Shown one piece after another: positions 1-7,092 of a DNA stretch of 35,330 nt. A program made the translations under genes and the position numbers. How positions within the stretch are numbered: position 1 is the stretch's first letter; each line of letters starts with the position of its first letter. The notes beneath the pieces were generated by a model. It was given only the letters and a program-made list of their open reading frames with translations, was not told the origin of the DNA and ran no database searches. Origin of the DNA: Bacillota bacterium (GTDB lineage: Bacteria; Bacillota; Dethiobacteria; Dethiobacterales; Dethiobacteraceae); the NCBI GenBank assembly GCA_012521345.1, contig JAAYMN010000010.1:1-35330 (forward strand), given 5' to 3'.

Positions 1-74
1 CGGACATTACCGCCCACAACCTCCCCGCAGCAGGGAGTACTCTCTAACATTTCAGTTATTTTATGTTTAAAAGT

Positions 75-114
75 AAAATGGCCTCTAGGTTTTGCTTCCT
101 AAAGGCCATTTTTG
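75..114. terminator. Bidirectional hairpin terminator downstream of the PucR-type gene
   Basis: Arms at 75-89 and 98-112 pair over about 14 bp with one mismatch, around a short loop. A T-run follows on the plus strand and a shorter one on the minus strand. It could end the minus-strand regulator transcript and any plus-strand transcript entering from outside the window. Confidence 0.6.
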
Positions 115-125
115 TCTACAGTCTG

Positions 126-156
126 AATCAAGCCCGCCCGGCTTGATTTTTTATTT
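126..156 (+). terminator. Rho-independent terminator, plus strand
   Basis: A perfect 9-bp stem (126-134 with 140-148) with a 5-base loop is followed by a T-rich tail. The T-run lies on the plus-strand side, so it best serves a gene entering from the left edge. The T tail touches the stop codon of the convergent regulator gene. An almost identical hairpin core occurs at 8082-8110. Confidence 0.65.
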
Positions 157-1793
157 TATTCAACCTGTTTTTTCACACCGGCCGCTTTATCCGGAAGCTG
201 TGCTGATCGGCGCACAGGATAACGTACGGAAGTCTGCTTAAGGACGTCGGGTGCAGATTGTTTCAACCTGCCCAGAGTTCGCAGTACAATGCATGATAAA
301 AGAAGATGCAAACGCTCTCTGGCGCTTTCAAAGTTAATTTTAGTAAGCTTTTTTATGCAGCCAAGCCGGTAGGTCATTGTGCTGCGGTGAATAAAAAGTT
401 CAGCTGCGGCCGCTTTGAGACTTTTATTATGCTTAAGGTACGTTTCAAGTGTCATGAGCAGGTCGGTTCCATTTTCCAGGTCATAATTATATAGACGGAT
501 CGCCTCACGGTTGCAGAGCGGGTAAAGCGGCACTTCGGCGGCAATCCGCCCTACAATATATTCCGTTATGGCATCACCAAACAGGCTGATAGGTTTGTCC
601 TGTCCCGCTGCGGCAAGGGCAATTTTCGCATTACTATATTGCGCATCAAGCTGCAGCAGGTTATTGAACGGAAAACTCACACCGCACCGGGCTTTATGCT
701 TGACAAGCTGCTTTTCCAACTGGGGCAGGCATTTGGACATGAGATCAGCCGAATCATTATGTACCAAAAGCACAAGACAATCCATATACACCGTGGCAAT
801 AGCGTCAGGAAAAATCCGCTCATAGATATGCAGGTAGCGTGCAAGTGTCTCTGAAGTTGTTTCTTCCTTGGGAAATTTAATGAGCAGGAGTATGTAGTTG
901 TCATCAACATGCCAGCTTAACGAGGCAAGAATGTTGGCTAGCAGAAGGGGATCAACCGGCTCCCCGGCAATGATGGCGGCACATGCGTCGCGCAGGCCTT
1001 TACGGTTTCCGCAAGTGGCGGTCCTCAGGGCATATAAATTGGGGGCAAGCAGTTCCGCAACATATTCCAGCAGCATCATGTGACAGACGGCCAGGGGCTT
1101 GTTTGTTTCGGAAACTGTCAGTACCAACAGGCGGTTCCCTTTTTCAAAAAACTGGTGCGTCATAATTCTCGGCAGACCGGGGCCAAGCTCTACATAGTCG
1201 GTAAAGTTCATCCTGACAGCCTGCAAGTTGGCGCCGTGTTTCCTGGCCTCCGCCATGAGCAGCTCCGACCGCTTGCCCGTCTCGAGTGTCTCTTTCCAGT
1301 AGGGCACGTTGGCGTCCGGTGCAAAGCGGCTGCTGTAGTCAATCAGGTTGCGCTCAGTATCATAAAGGAGAACATGGTTTTGAAAAATTTCCGCGCACAA
1401 GTTCATGATTTCCCTAAGCGGCGCCTTGGCCCGCAGGGCGGCAACAAGAGCGCTTTCCAGCCGGTTGTATTTGAGAAAGATGTTTTGGATGGCGCTGAAA
1501 ACAACCAGCGGGTCGTCATCCTCAGCCATGATAAAACCCGTTAAATTCCTGCTTTGGAAAAATGCCAACGCTTCTGTGCCGCCGCCAACGCAAACAAGAT
1601 ATGGAGGGAGTCCACCTTCCGCCGCTTTCAGTTTCGACCATTCAGCAAAATACAGGATCTCCTTTTCATACGGCCCCTTGCCGAAGAGCAAAAAACGGAC
1701 ATCACTTAGAGTCAGCCCATGAGCCGGAGTACCGCAAACGTACAGTGGCGGCGGCGTCAGCGCAGCGGCAATAATCCCGGTATTCAGCTTCAT
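156..1793 (-). CDS. PucR/CdaR-family transcriptional regulator
   Basis: This is a predicted cytoplasmic DNA-binding regulator of 545 residues. The C-terminal region, roughly residues 440-515, carries the PucR-type helix-turn-helix: a Leu-rich helix (TLETYLKHNKSLKAAAAEL) followed by HRSTMTYRLGCIKKLT, the signature of the PucR C-terminal HTH family. The middle resembles the GGDEF-like/CdaR sensor region of these proteins. The N-terminus looks like a PucR-type purine-catabolism domain, but this is weaker. Family members regulate purine catabolism, sugar-diacid use or amino-acid use; the ligand here is unknown. The start is supported by a strong GGAGGGGAGG site just upstream. The gene is transcribed away from the alkaline phosphatase gene, from a good sigma-A-like promoter at 1844-1872. 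Whether it controls the phosphatase is only an inference from the divergent arrangement. Confidence 0.85.
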   Translation of the reverse strand: MKLNTGIIAAALTPPPLYVCGTPAHGLTLSDVRFLLFGKGPYEKEILYFAEWSKLKAAEGGLPPYLVCVGGGTEALAFFQSRNLTGFIMAEDDDPLVVFSAIQNIFLKYNRLESALVAALRAKAPLREIMNLCAEIFQNHVLLYDTERNLIDYSSRFAPDANVPYWKETLETGKRSELLMAEARKHGANLQAVRMNFTDYVELGPGLPRIMTHQFFEKGNRLLVLTVSETNKPLAVCHMMLLEYVAELLAPNLYALRTATCGNRKGLRDACAAIIAGEPVDPLLLANILASLSWHVDDNYILLLIKFPKEETTSETLARYLHIYERIFPDAIATVYMDCLVLLVHNDSADLMSKCLPQLEKQLVKHKARCGVSFPFNNLLQLDAQYSNAKIALAAAGQDKPISLFGDAITEYIVGRIAAEVPLYPLCNREAIRLYNYDLENGTDLLMTLETYLKHNKSLKAAAAELFIHRSTMTYRLGCIKKLTKINFESARERLHLLLSCIVLRTLGRLKQSAPDVLKQTSVRYPVRRSAQLPDKAAGVKKQVE

Positions 1794-1843
1794 AAGGCCT
1801 CCCCTCCGCCGGATTAAACAGTTAAATTTTGGATGGTAATGTC

Positions 1844-1872
1844 AGTATAATATACAAGCAATATAAAATCAA
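1844..1872 (-). promoter_or_regulatory. Sigma-A-like promoter of the PucR-type gene
   Basis: On the minus strand TTGATT (1867-1872) and TATACT (1844-1849) are separated by exactly 17 bases. The predicted start lies about 45 bases before the ATG at 1793. The -10 overlaps a plus-strand TATAAT (1846-1851) that has no matching -35. Confidence 0.55.
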
Positions 1873-2019
1873 CAGAAGACTGTACCGCCGGCACAGTAAA
1901 AATACAGAAAAACAATACTCGCAGTGCATTAACCCAACCTGCCTGCAGTGTTATTATGAAATTGTTCAGCTAGTCCAGGTCCTTTTGCCTGTACTGCTAA
2001 TCAAGAAAAGGAAGGCTGA

Positions 2020-3768
2020 ATTGCGAAAAGAATCAAGAAAATTCTGATTACTGCCCTTTTAATTCTTAGTTTTTCGGCAGTTTTTGCTACTCCCTCCGCG
2101 GCGGCGGCCGGAGCACCTAAAAACATAATTATTATGATTGGCGACGGGATGGGCTTCAACCAGGTCCTGGCGGCCGATTACTACCTGTACGGCAAAGCCG
2201 ATGCCAATCCCTTCGCCAATTTCCCGGTCCGCCTGGCCATGAGTACATATTCACTTGGCGACAGTCCGGGACCGGAGGATGATGCGGCGCAGGTGTACAG
2301 CCCGTCTCTCTACGGCAGGTTCGACGAATGGTGCATTAATGTGACGGAATCGTCAGCCGCCGCCACGGCCATGTCAACAGGTAAAAAATGTGCCAACCCG
2401 TCCATCGCCGTGGCACCGGACGGCAGGCTCCTCAGGCACACGTCCCAGGATTTCGAGGAGCAGGGCAAGTCGACAGGCGTTGTAACGTCCGTGCCCATTA
2501 CCCACGCCACGCCGGCCGGTTTTGTCGCACACAACGCCAAGCGCAGTGCATATGCCGCCATTGCGCAAGAAATGATTAAAGAAAGCGCCACTGACGTTAT
2601 TATGGGCTGCGGCCACCCGCTTTACAGCGACGACAACGAATTGTTTGCTGAACCAAACTACGGCTATATCCCCGAGGATCTCTGGCTCGATATGTCCGAC
2701 GGGGAGATCATGGGAGCCGATGCCAACCATGACGGCACTCCCGATCTCTGGACGTTTATTGAGACCAAGGAACAGTTTGAGGCGCTGCTTTCCGGTCCCG
2801 TTCCGGACAGGGTGCTTGGCGTTGCCCGCGCCTGGCAGACGCTGCAATGCCTGCGGGTAGAGGAAGACTGGGCCAAGCCGGCGTACACAACACCGTTCAA
2901 TACAGGCGTTCCGACTTTAGAAACAATGGTAAAAGGAGCTTTACGTGTCCTGAGTAAAAATCCCAAGGGCTTCTTCCTGATGATTGAAGGCAGCGCCCAG
3001 GAATGGGCGGGGCACTACAGCCAGCCGGGCCGCCTGATAGAAGAGCAGGAAGACTTCTATAACACTGTTCAGGCTGTTATCGACTGGATTGAAACCAACA
3101 GCAGCTGGGATGAAACGCTTCTCATCGTCACAGCCGACCACGAAACCGGCCTCCTTTCAGGCGCCGAGGGCATCCTCTCCCCGGTTGTCAACAACAGCAA
3201 AGGCGTCATGCCGACCATGTATTTCCATGTTGGCACCACCTACGGCATCCCCTGGCACAGCAGTCAGCTTGTCCCGTTTTATGCCAAGGGGGCAGGGGCG
3301 GAACTGTATTTTGCCGTCGCCGACCAGTATGACCCGTACAGGGGCTGGTATCTTGACAACACGGAAATCTCCGCTGTCATCCGCGAGCTGTGCGGCATTA
3401 AAAATACAAAATGTCAGGATATACTTGCCGCCAAGGAATTGGGGCTCGTGCCGGCAGGTCTGCAAAACTATGCGGCCGGGATCACCCGTGAAAACTTCTG
3501 CATACTGGCATATGAGCTGCTGCACAAAGCCGCGGGCACTGAAATCATCACACCGCATTACCAGAACGATCCAGATCCCTTCACGGACCATACGTCATAT
3601 ATCAGTTATAAAATCTTTACGCTATATAAGCTGGGCATTGTCAACGGTGTAGGCGAAAATAAATTTGCCCCCGACAAAATTTTGACCCGTGAGGAAGCGG
3701 CAACAATTCTCAACCGGATTGCAGCATATCTTGGCAGCATATCTTGGTGTATCCATCCCGCAGTCTAA
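2020..3768 (+). CDS. Secreted SLH-domain alkaline phosphatase, frame-disrupted
   Basis: This is a PhoA-superfamily alkaline phosphatase that would hydrolyse phosphomonoesters outside the cell. Visible motifs are the metal-binding IIIMIGDGMG near the mature N-terminus, the nucleophile region ESSAAATAMSTG, PITHATPAGF, and the distal metal site ADHETG. Part of one SLH (surface-layer anchoring) domain and a complete second one follow the enzyme. The signal peptide (KRIKKILITALLILSFSAVFATPSA) begins upstream of the first ATG (2134), so that ATG cannot be the true start. In this frame the only codon next to the AAGGAAGG ribosome site is ATT at 2020. A TTG at 2021 would fit if one A were missing in the following A-run. 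The frame ends early at 3768 because of a 13-bp tandem duplication at 3721-3746. The product as read lacks its last SLH domain. Confidence 0.8.
   Translation: MAKRIKKILITALLILSFSAVFATPSAAAAGAPKNIIIMIGDGMGFNQVLAADYYLYGKADANPFANFPVRLAMSTYSLGDSPGPEDDAAQVYSPSLYGRFDEWCINVTESSAAATAMSTGKKCANPSIAVAPDGRLLRHTSQDFEEQGKSTGVVTSVPITHATPAGFVAHNAKRSAYAAIAQEMIKESATDVIMGCGHPLYSDDNELFAEPNYGYIPEDLWLDMSDGEIMGADANHDGTPDLWTFIETKEQFEALLSGPVPDRVLGVARAWQTLQCLRVEEDWAKPAYTTPFNTGVPTLETMVKGALRVLSKNPKGFFLMIEGSAQEWAGHYSQPGRLIEEQEDFYNTVQAVIDWIETNSSWDETLLIVTADHETGLLSGAEGILSPVVNNSKGVMPTMYFHVGTTYGIPWHSSQLVPFYAKGAGAELYFAVADQYDPYRGWYLDNTEISAVIRELCGIKNTKCQDILAAKELGLVPAGLQNYAAGITRENFCILAYELLHKAAGTEIITPHYQNDPDPFTDHTSYISYKIFTLYKLGIVNGVGENKFAPDKILTREEAATILNRIAAYLGSISWCIHPAV
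3721..3746 (+). repeat. 13-bp tandem duplication that shifts the phosphatase frame
   Basis: The unit GCAGCATATCTTG occurs twice in direct tandem (3721-3733 and 3734-3746). Thirteen is not a multiple of three, so the second copy moves the reading frame. Removing one copy joins the upstream SLH domain in frame to a third SLH domain that ends at 3943. Confidence 0.9.
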
Positions 3769-3943
3769 TGTTACATTCAACGATGCCTCCTCCATCTCGC
3801 CCTGGGCTGCCGACGCCGTGAAAAACATGGCTGCACTTGGTATTATGACGGGCACCGGCGGCAACAACTTCTCCCCCAAGGCTCCATATACCGGCTATCA
3901 GGCAATCCTCACCATGCTGCGCATGTATAATGCAGTCAAATAA
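3747..3943 (+). pseudogene. Displaced third SLH domain of the alkaline phosphatase
   Basis: Read in the frame that results from deleting one copy of the 13-bp repeat, this stretch continues the phosphatase with GVSIPQSNVTFNDASSISPW, then a helix AADAVKNMAALGIMTGTGGN and a second helix, then a stop at 3943. The FxDxxxxxPWAxxAVxxMxxLGI pattern is a standard SLH repeat. It has no start or ribosome site of its own, so it is the cut-off C-terminus and not a separate gene. Confidence 0.8.
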
Positions 3944-3966
3944 TAGCTTTTTACCCCCCCAAACAA

Positions 3967-4006
3967 GCCGTCCTGGCCGTGTACGGCCGGGGCGGCGCTT
4001 TTTGTT
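3967..4006 (+). terminator. Terminator after the alkaline phosphatase gene
   Basis: A GC-rich stem of 14 positions (3967-3980 with 3983-3996, one mismatch) is followed by TTTTTG. It lies 24 bases after the stop codon at 3943, which supports 3943 as the original gene end. Confidence 0.75.
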
Positions 4007-4051
4007 TTGCGGGCAGTAAAGCCATTGTTCCGCTGCCGGCTATAAAAAATT

Positions 4052-4081
4052 ATTTGCCCATCGGCAAATTAATAGTATAAT
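4052..4081 (+). promoter_or_regulatory. mgtE promoter with overlapping inverted repeat
   Basis: TTGCCC (4054-4059) and TATAAT (4076-4081) are 16 bases apart and drive the M-box transcript. The -35 sits inside an inverted repeat, ATTTGCC-CATC-GGCAAAT (4052-4069), with 7-bp perfect arms. This placement suits a repressor site. Which regulator binds is unknown. Confidence 0.55.
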
Positions 4082-4093
4082 AAAATATAGAAA

Positions 4094-4293
4094 CTCTGTT
4101 AGGTGAGGCTACTATACAAACATACGCTACTACCCTGAAACATCGAGAGATGCCAAAGGGTGAACAGGTAACATCGGCTTAAGGTGTTACCTAATGTAGC
4201 TGGGTTTCCCTACGTTGTATAGTGCTAAAGCTTTACGAGAGGGGTATATTTTTTTGTATTGTTCCCTCACCTACTAATAGGTTGAGGGTTTTT
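4094..4293 (+). ncRNA. M-box magnesium riboswitch with transcription terminator
   Basis: The core matches the M-box (ykoK leader) class: TTAGGTGAGGCTACTATAC, the TACGCTACTACCC segment, a middle hairpin with AACATCGGCTTAAGGTGTTACC, AATGTAGCTGGG, and the closing GTGCTAAAGCTTTACGAGAG. P1 is CTCT (from 4094) with AGAG (to about 4241). A terminator stem (CCCTCACCTA 4264-4273 with 4278-4288) and TTTTT follow. GAGGGG at 4238-4243 can pair either into P1 or with CCCTC at 4264-4268. High Mg2+ is therefore predicted to favour P1 and termination, and low Mg2+ antitermination. The gene served is mgtE, the expected target of this class. Confidence 0.92.
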
Positions 4294-4321
4294 CAGTTTA
4301 TACTATGACGGAGGTGATTGT

Positions 4322-4429
4322 ATGGACCCTGGACCAGGAAGACAATCTGACCCGGAATTAAAAGGGCTTGGGAGCAGGCAGTCCTACATTCACTTCTATC
4401 GCACATGCCTCCTCCCGCACATATTGTGA
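4322..4429 (+). CDS. 35-residue leader ORF between the M-box and mgtE
   Basis: A short ORF with a strong ribosome site (GGAGGTGATT, 6-8 bases before ATG) lies after the riboswitch terminator and ends 35 bases before the mgtE ATG. The peptide begins MDPGPGRQSDPELKGLG and ends in a Cys/Leu/His segment. I know of no homologous protein family. The Asp-Pro/Gly-Pro start recalls the enterobacterial leader peptide MgtL (Met-Glu-Pro-Asp-Pro start), which destabilises ribosomes at low Mg2+. That similarity is of type and context, not proven homology. Codons 28-31 contain GCCTCCT, complementary to the mgtE ribosome site, so translation of the leader probably affects mgtE translation. It would be made only when the riboswitch allows read-through. 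Confidence 0.5.
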   Translation: MDPGPGRQSDPELKGLGSRQSYIHFYRTCLLPHIL

Positions 4430-4455
4430 TGTGACCACAAAGCAGAAAAGGAGGC
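4407..4455 (+). promoter_or_regulatory. Anti-Shine-Dalgarno hairpin in front of mgtE
   Basis: GCCTCCT (4407-4413, inside the leader ORF) is perfectly complementary to AGGAGGC (4449-4455), the mgtE ribosome site. A small inner stem (CACAT 4418-4422 with ATGTG 4429-4433) may help close it. Ribosomes on the last codons of the leader would open the hairpin, so mgtE translation should depend on leader translation. Confidence 0.5.
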
Positions 4456-4464
4456 TGATTTGCC

Positions 4465-5805
4465 ATGGATCTTACCACTATCACCAATCTGCTGGCAGAA
4501 AAAAACTATTACCGGGTAAAAGAAATTTTAAGCAACAGTCAGGTTGCAGATATTGCCGATTTCTTAAGCACGCTGGATGGGGCAACCGCTCTTTTGGTCT
4601 TTCGCCTTTTGCCCAAAGACATGGCGGCAGATGTTTTTGCCTACTTGTCTCCCGCCCGCCAATCAGAACTGTCAGCTTTGGTCAATGACAGGGAGCTGCA
4701 GCAGATCTTAGAAGATCTATACTTTGACGATAAAATTGACTTTTTGGAAGAAATGCCGGCTAATGTCGTTAAAAGAATCCTGCAAAACACCTCTGAAAAA
4801 GAAAGAAAACTGATTAATCAGTTCCTGAATTATCCGGAGGATTCTGCCGGCAGTCTGATGACCATTGAATTTGTTGATTTAAAAAAGGAAATGCTGGTGC
4901 GTGACGCGCTCGCTAAAATTCGTGAAACCGCACCTGATAAAGAAACCATTTATACCTGCTATGTAACTGACGCCAACCGCGTTTTGGAAGGCATCCTCTC
5001 CCTGCGCGACCTGGTTATTGCCGAGCCGGACCAAAAAATAGGCGATATTATGCGCCGGGAGATTATTTATGCCAATACCCACGATGATAAAGAAGATGTT
5101 GCCGAACTCGTGAAAAAATACGACCTGCTTGCCATTCCGATTACAGACAATGAAAAACGTCTGGTTGGCATCGTCACAGTCGACGACATCCTGGACGTGA
5201 TTGAAGAAGAGAATACGGAAGACTTTCACAAGATGGCGGCCCTGTCGCCTACGGACATGGAATACCTGGAAAGCGGCGTTTTTGCCATGGCACGCAAACG
5301 CATCGTCTGGCTGCTTGTTTTAATGCTTACAGCCACCTTTACCGGCTATATCATCCGCAACTATCAATCGACTCTGGAAAAAGCGGTGGCACTGACCGTT
5401 TTCATTCCCATGCTTATGGATACGGGAGGCAACGCCGGCTCCCAATCCTCAACGCTTATTATCCGCAGCCTGGCTCTCAATGAAATAAGCTTTCACAATA
5501 TCCTGCAGGTCATCTGGAAAGAATTCCGGGTCAGCCTGGTGGTGGGCCTGGCTTTGGCTGCGGTTAATTTCCTGAGGGTCCTTTTGATTGAACGCTATTC
5601 CATAGTCATTGCAGGGATAGTTTCCTTGACATTGATCTTTACAGTTATAACGGCAAAATTGGTGGGTTCAAGCTTACCCATTCTTGCCAAACAGCTTAAA
5701 ATTGACCCCGCCATTATGGCCAGCCCGCTCATTACAACCATTGTGGATACCATTTCCCTGATTATTTACTTCTCCCTTGCTTCCCGCATCATGCTTTTGG
5801 GTTAG
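4465..5805 (+). CDS. mgtE: Magnesium channel/transporter MgtE
   Basis: MgtE is a homodimeric inner-membrane Mg2+ channel closed by cytosolic Mg2+. Its 446 residues are normal for the family. In order these are the superhelical MgtE_N domain (about 1-125), a tandem CBS pair (about 130-250, including LEGILSLRDLVI and LVGIVTVDDILDVIEEE), a connecting helix, and five membrane segments from about residue 280. The conserved pore sequence MDTGGNAGSQSS and the helix with LKIDPAIMASPLITTIVD, containing the family's key Asp, are intact. The ATG follows AGGAGG at a 10-base distance. Expression is gated by the M-box upstream and probably also by the leader ORF. A terminator at 5841-5877 closes the unit. 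Confidence 0.97.
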   Translation: MDLTTITNLLAEKNYYRVKEILSNSQVADIADFLSTLDGATALLVFRLLPKDMAADVFAYLSPARQSELSALVNDRELQQILEDLYFDDKIDFLEEMPANVVKRILQNTSEKERKLINQFLNYPEDSAGSLMTIEFVDLKKEMLVRDALAKIRETAPDKETIYTCYVTDANRVLEGILSLRDLVIAEPDQKIGDIMRREIIYANTHDDKEDVAELVKKYDLLAIPITDNEKRLVGIVTVDDILDVIEEENTEDFHKMAALSPTDMEYLESGVFAMARKRIVWLLVLMLTATFTGYIIRNYQSTLEKAVALTVFIPMLMDTGGNAGSQSSTLIIRSLALNEISFHNILQVIWKEFRVSLVVGLALAAVNFLRVLLIERYSIVIAGIVSLTLIFTVITAKLVGSSLPILAKQLKIDPAIMASPLITTIVDTISLIIYFSLASRIMLLG

Positions 5806-5840
5806 CAAGAGCCCACCCCCGAATATGGATTGCCTTATGT

Positions 5841-5877
5841 AAAAAAGCAGGATTCCGCTTCGGAGCCCTGCTTTTTT
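5841..5877. terminator. Bidirectional terminator between mgtE and the radical SAM gene
   Basis: A stem of AAAAAAGCAGG (5841-5851) with CCTGCTTTTTT (5867-5877), and an inner CCG/CGG pairing, lies between two convergent genes. Both strands end in a T-run, so it can stop both transcripts. Confidence 0.85.
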
Positions 5878-5903
5878 ATACCACTTCTTGTTTGCCTTCC
5901 CGG

Positions 5904-6166
5904 TTAGTTTTCTACCCTCTGCTTTCCCGGAGCGGAATCTGAGCAACCGGGTTCTGCTCCCTTTAAATCCTCAACCAGGGAAACAATAGGATAGTAGTCG
6001 TTATAATGCTTCTGTAAAAACATGGCATTGCGCTTTTTAAACAACCTTTCCGCAAGCTTGTCGGCAATGGGGAGCAGCAGACGCTCATGGGCGCATAAGA
6101 CAGGCGACACCAGGTCGATGCTGCCGGTTGCCTGTTTATTCAGGCAGCCGCAGAAATGGTTGCAGC
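5904..6166 (-). pseudogene. Displaced C-terminus of the radical SAM/SPASM gene
   Basis: Shifted by one base relative to 6140-7078, this frame reads RCNHFCGCLNKQATG, then ...VLCAHERLLLPIADKLAERLF and a polar tail to the stop at 5904. RCNxxCGC is the second half of the Cys cluster started by CRECAV in the upstream frame. One extra C near 6165-6170 would give CRECAVRSRCNHFCGC and a protein of about 390 residues. There is no ribosome site for independent translation. Confidence 0.75.
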
Positions 6167-7078
6167 GCTTCTCACAGCACACTCGCGGCAGGTTTCCTTT
6201 TCTTTTTCATTTTGCCGGTATAATTGTTCCCGTTTTTTCTCATTGACTCCCGCATAGACGTCGCCGAGAGCGTAGTTGTCATCGCCGACAAACTGCACGC
6301 AAGGGTACAGACGGCCGTCAGGCGCCACTGAAAGCTGCTTCATGCCCAGTTCGCACCGTTCCCGGCAATATGTTTTATGGTTGATGTGCGAGCTTATTTT
6401 AACCTCAAAAGGGCTTAAGTAAAATTTTTCCTCGGCCAGCGTCAGCCGGTAGTAAAAAGCAGCCAGTCTCCGGTACTCCCCGGCCAGCGTTGCTAACTCA
6501 TCTTCCTGCCACGCCGCAGCGTAGTTTAAGGAGCAGATCAGATAACGAAAGCCCAGCCGGTAAAGGTGCTCCACCGACTCGGCAAAATATTGTGCCGTAT
6601 CAGGATTAACGGTCATGAGCGCCGGGGCGTAGGGACGGGCGGCAAGCAGCATTTGTGCCTTCTCCGCAAGCGTTTTATATGTGCCCCGGCCTTTTATGTC
6701 ACGGCGGTATCTGTCATGGGCGGCTTGAATGCCGTCATGACTTAAGGCGATAAAGAGATTGTTTCTGCGCGAGTACTCAAGAAAAGCTTCATCCAAAAGC
6801 AGACCGTTTGTCGTCACTTTATAGTGAAAATAACAACCGGCCCGCTTTTCTTTCCAGTTCGCATAAGCTATGGTTTCGTAAATCAATTCCTTGTACAAAA
6901 GAGGCTCGCCGCCGAAAAAAATAATACCGGCAGAATCGCCTCTGGGAGTCAGAGCGGCGGCCAAATCGACGGCCCGGTAGGCGGTGGCAAAACTCATGGA
7001 CTGCAGCCTGGAGCGGTTTACATAACAGTAAGCGCAGGCCATGTTGCAGTCATTGGTTAAATGCAAGGTAAAATGCAA
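6140..7078 (-). CDS. Radical SAM/SPASM-domain enzyme, frameshifted
   Basis: The N-terminus has the radical SAM [4Fe-4S] motif CNMACAYC (about residues 11-18), followed by FFGGEPLL, the SAM-binding GGEP motif. Near residues 235-270 it has the start of a SPASM auxiliary-cluster region (CRERCELGMKQLSVAPDGRLYPCVQF), then CRECAV. SPASM enzymes typically modify a peptide or protein side chain, as sulfatase maturases and RiPP maturases do. The closest general type is anaerobic sulfatase-maturase-like, but no sulfatase is present. The frame ends prematurely at 6140 in a run of Ala codons. The remaining Cys ligands lie in the next frame. The gene starts 15 bases after the lipoprotein-like gene 7093-7893 and is surely cotranscribed with it, which makes that protein the prime candidate substrate or partner. 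Confidence 0.85.
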   Translation of the reverse strand: MHFTLHLTNDCNMACAYCYVNRSRLQSMSFATAYRAVDLAAALTPRGDSAGIIFFGGEPLLYKELIYETIAYANWKEKRAGCYFHYKVTTNGLLLDEAFLEYSRRNNLFIALSHDGIQAAHDRYRRDIKGRGTYKTLAEKAQMLLAARPYAPALMTVNPDTAQYFAESVEHLYRLGFRYLICSLNYAAAWQEDELATLAGEYRRLAAFYYRLTLAEEKFYLSPFEVKISSHINHKTYCRERCELGMKQLSVAPDGRLYPCVQFVGDDNYALGDVYAGVNEKKREQLYRQNEKEKETCRECAVRSAATISAAA

Positions 7079-7092
7079 ATGTTATCATCCCT

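Noticed and set aside
1829-2047. Plus-strand 72-codon ORF just before the phosphatase
   Set aside because: No ribosome site at its ATG, and its last codons coincide with the ribosome site and first codons of the phosphatase signal peptide.
2374-2847. Minus-strand open frame inside the alkaline phosphatase
   Set aside because: It is a shadow of a gene with clear phosphatase motifs in the plus-strand frame.
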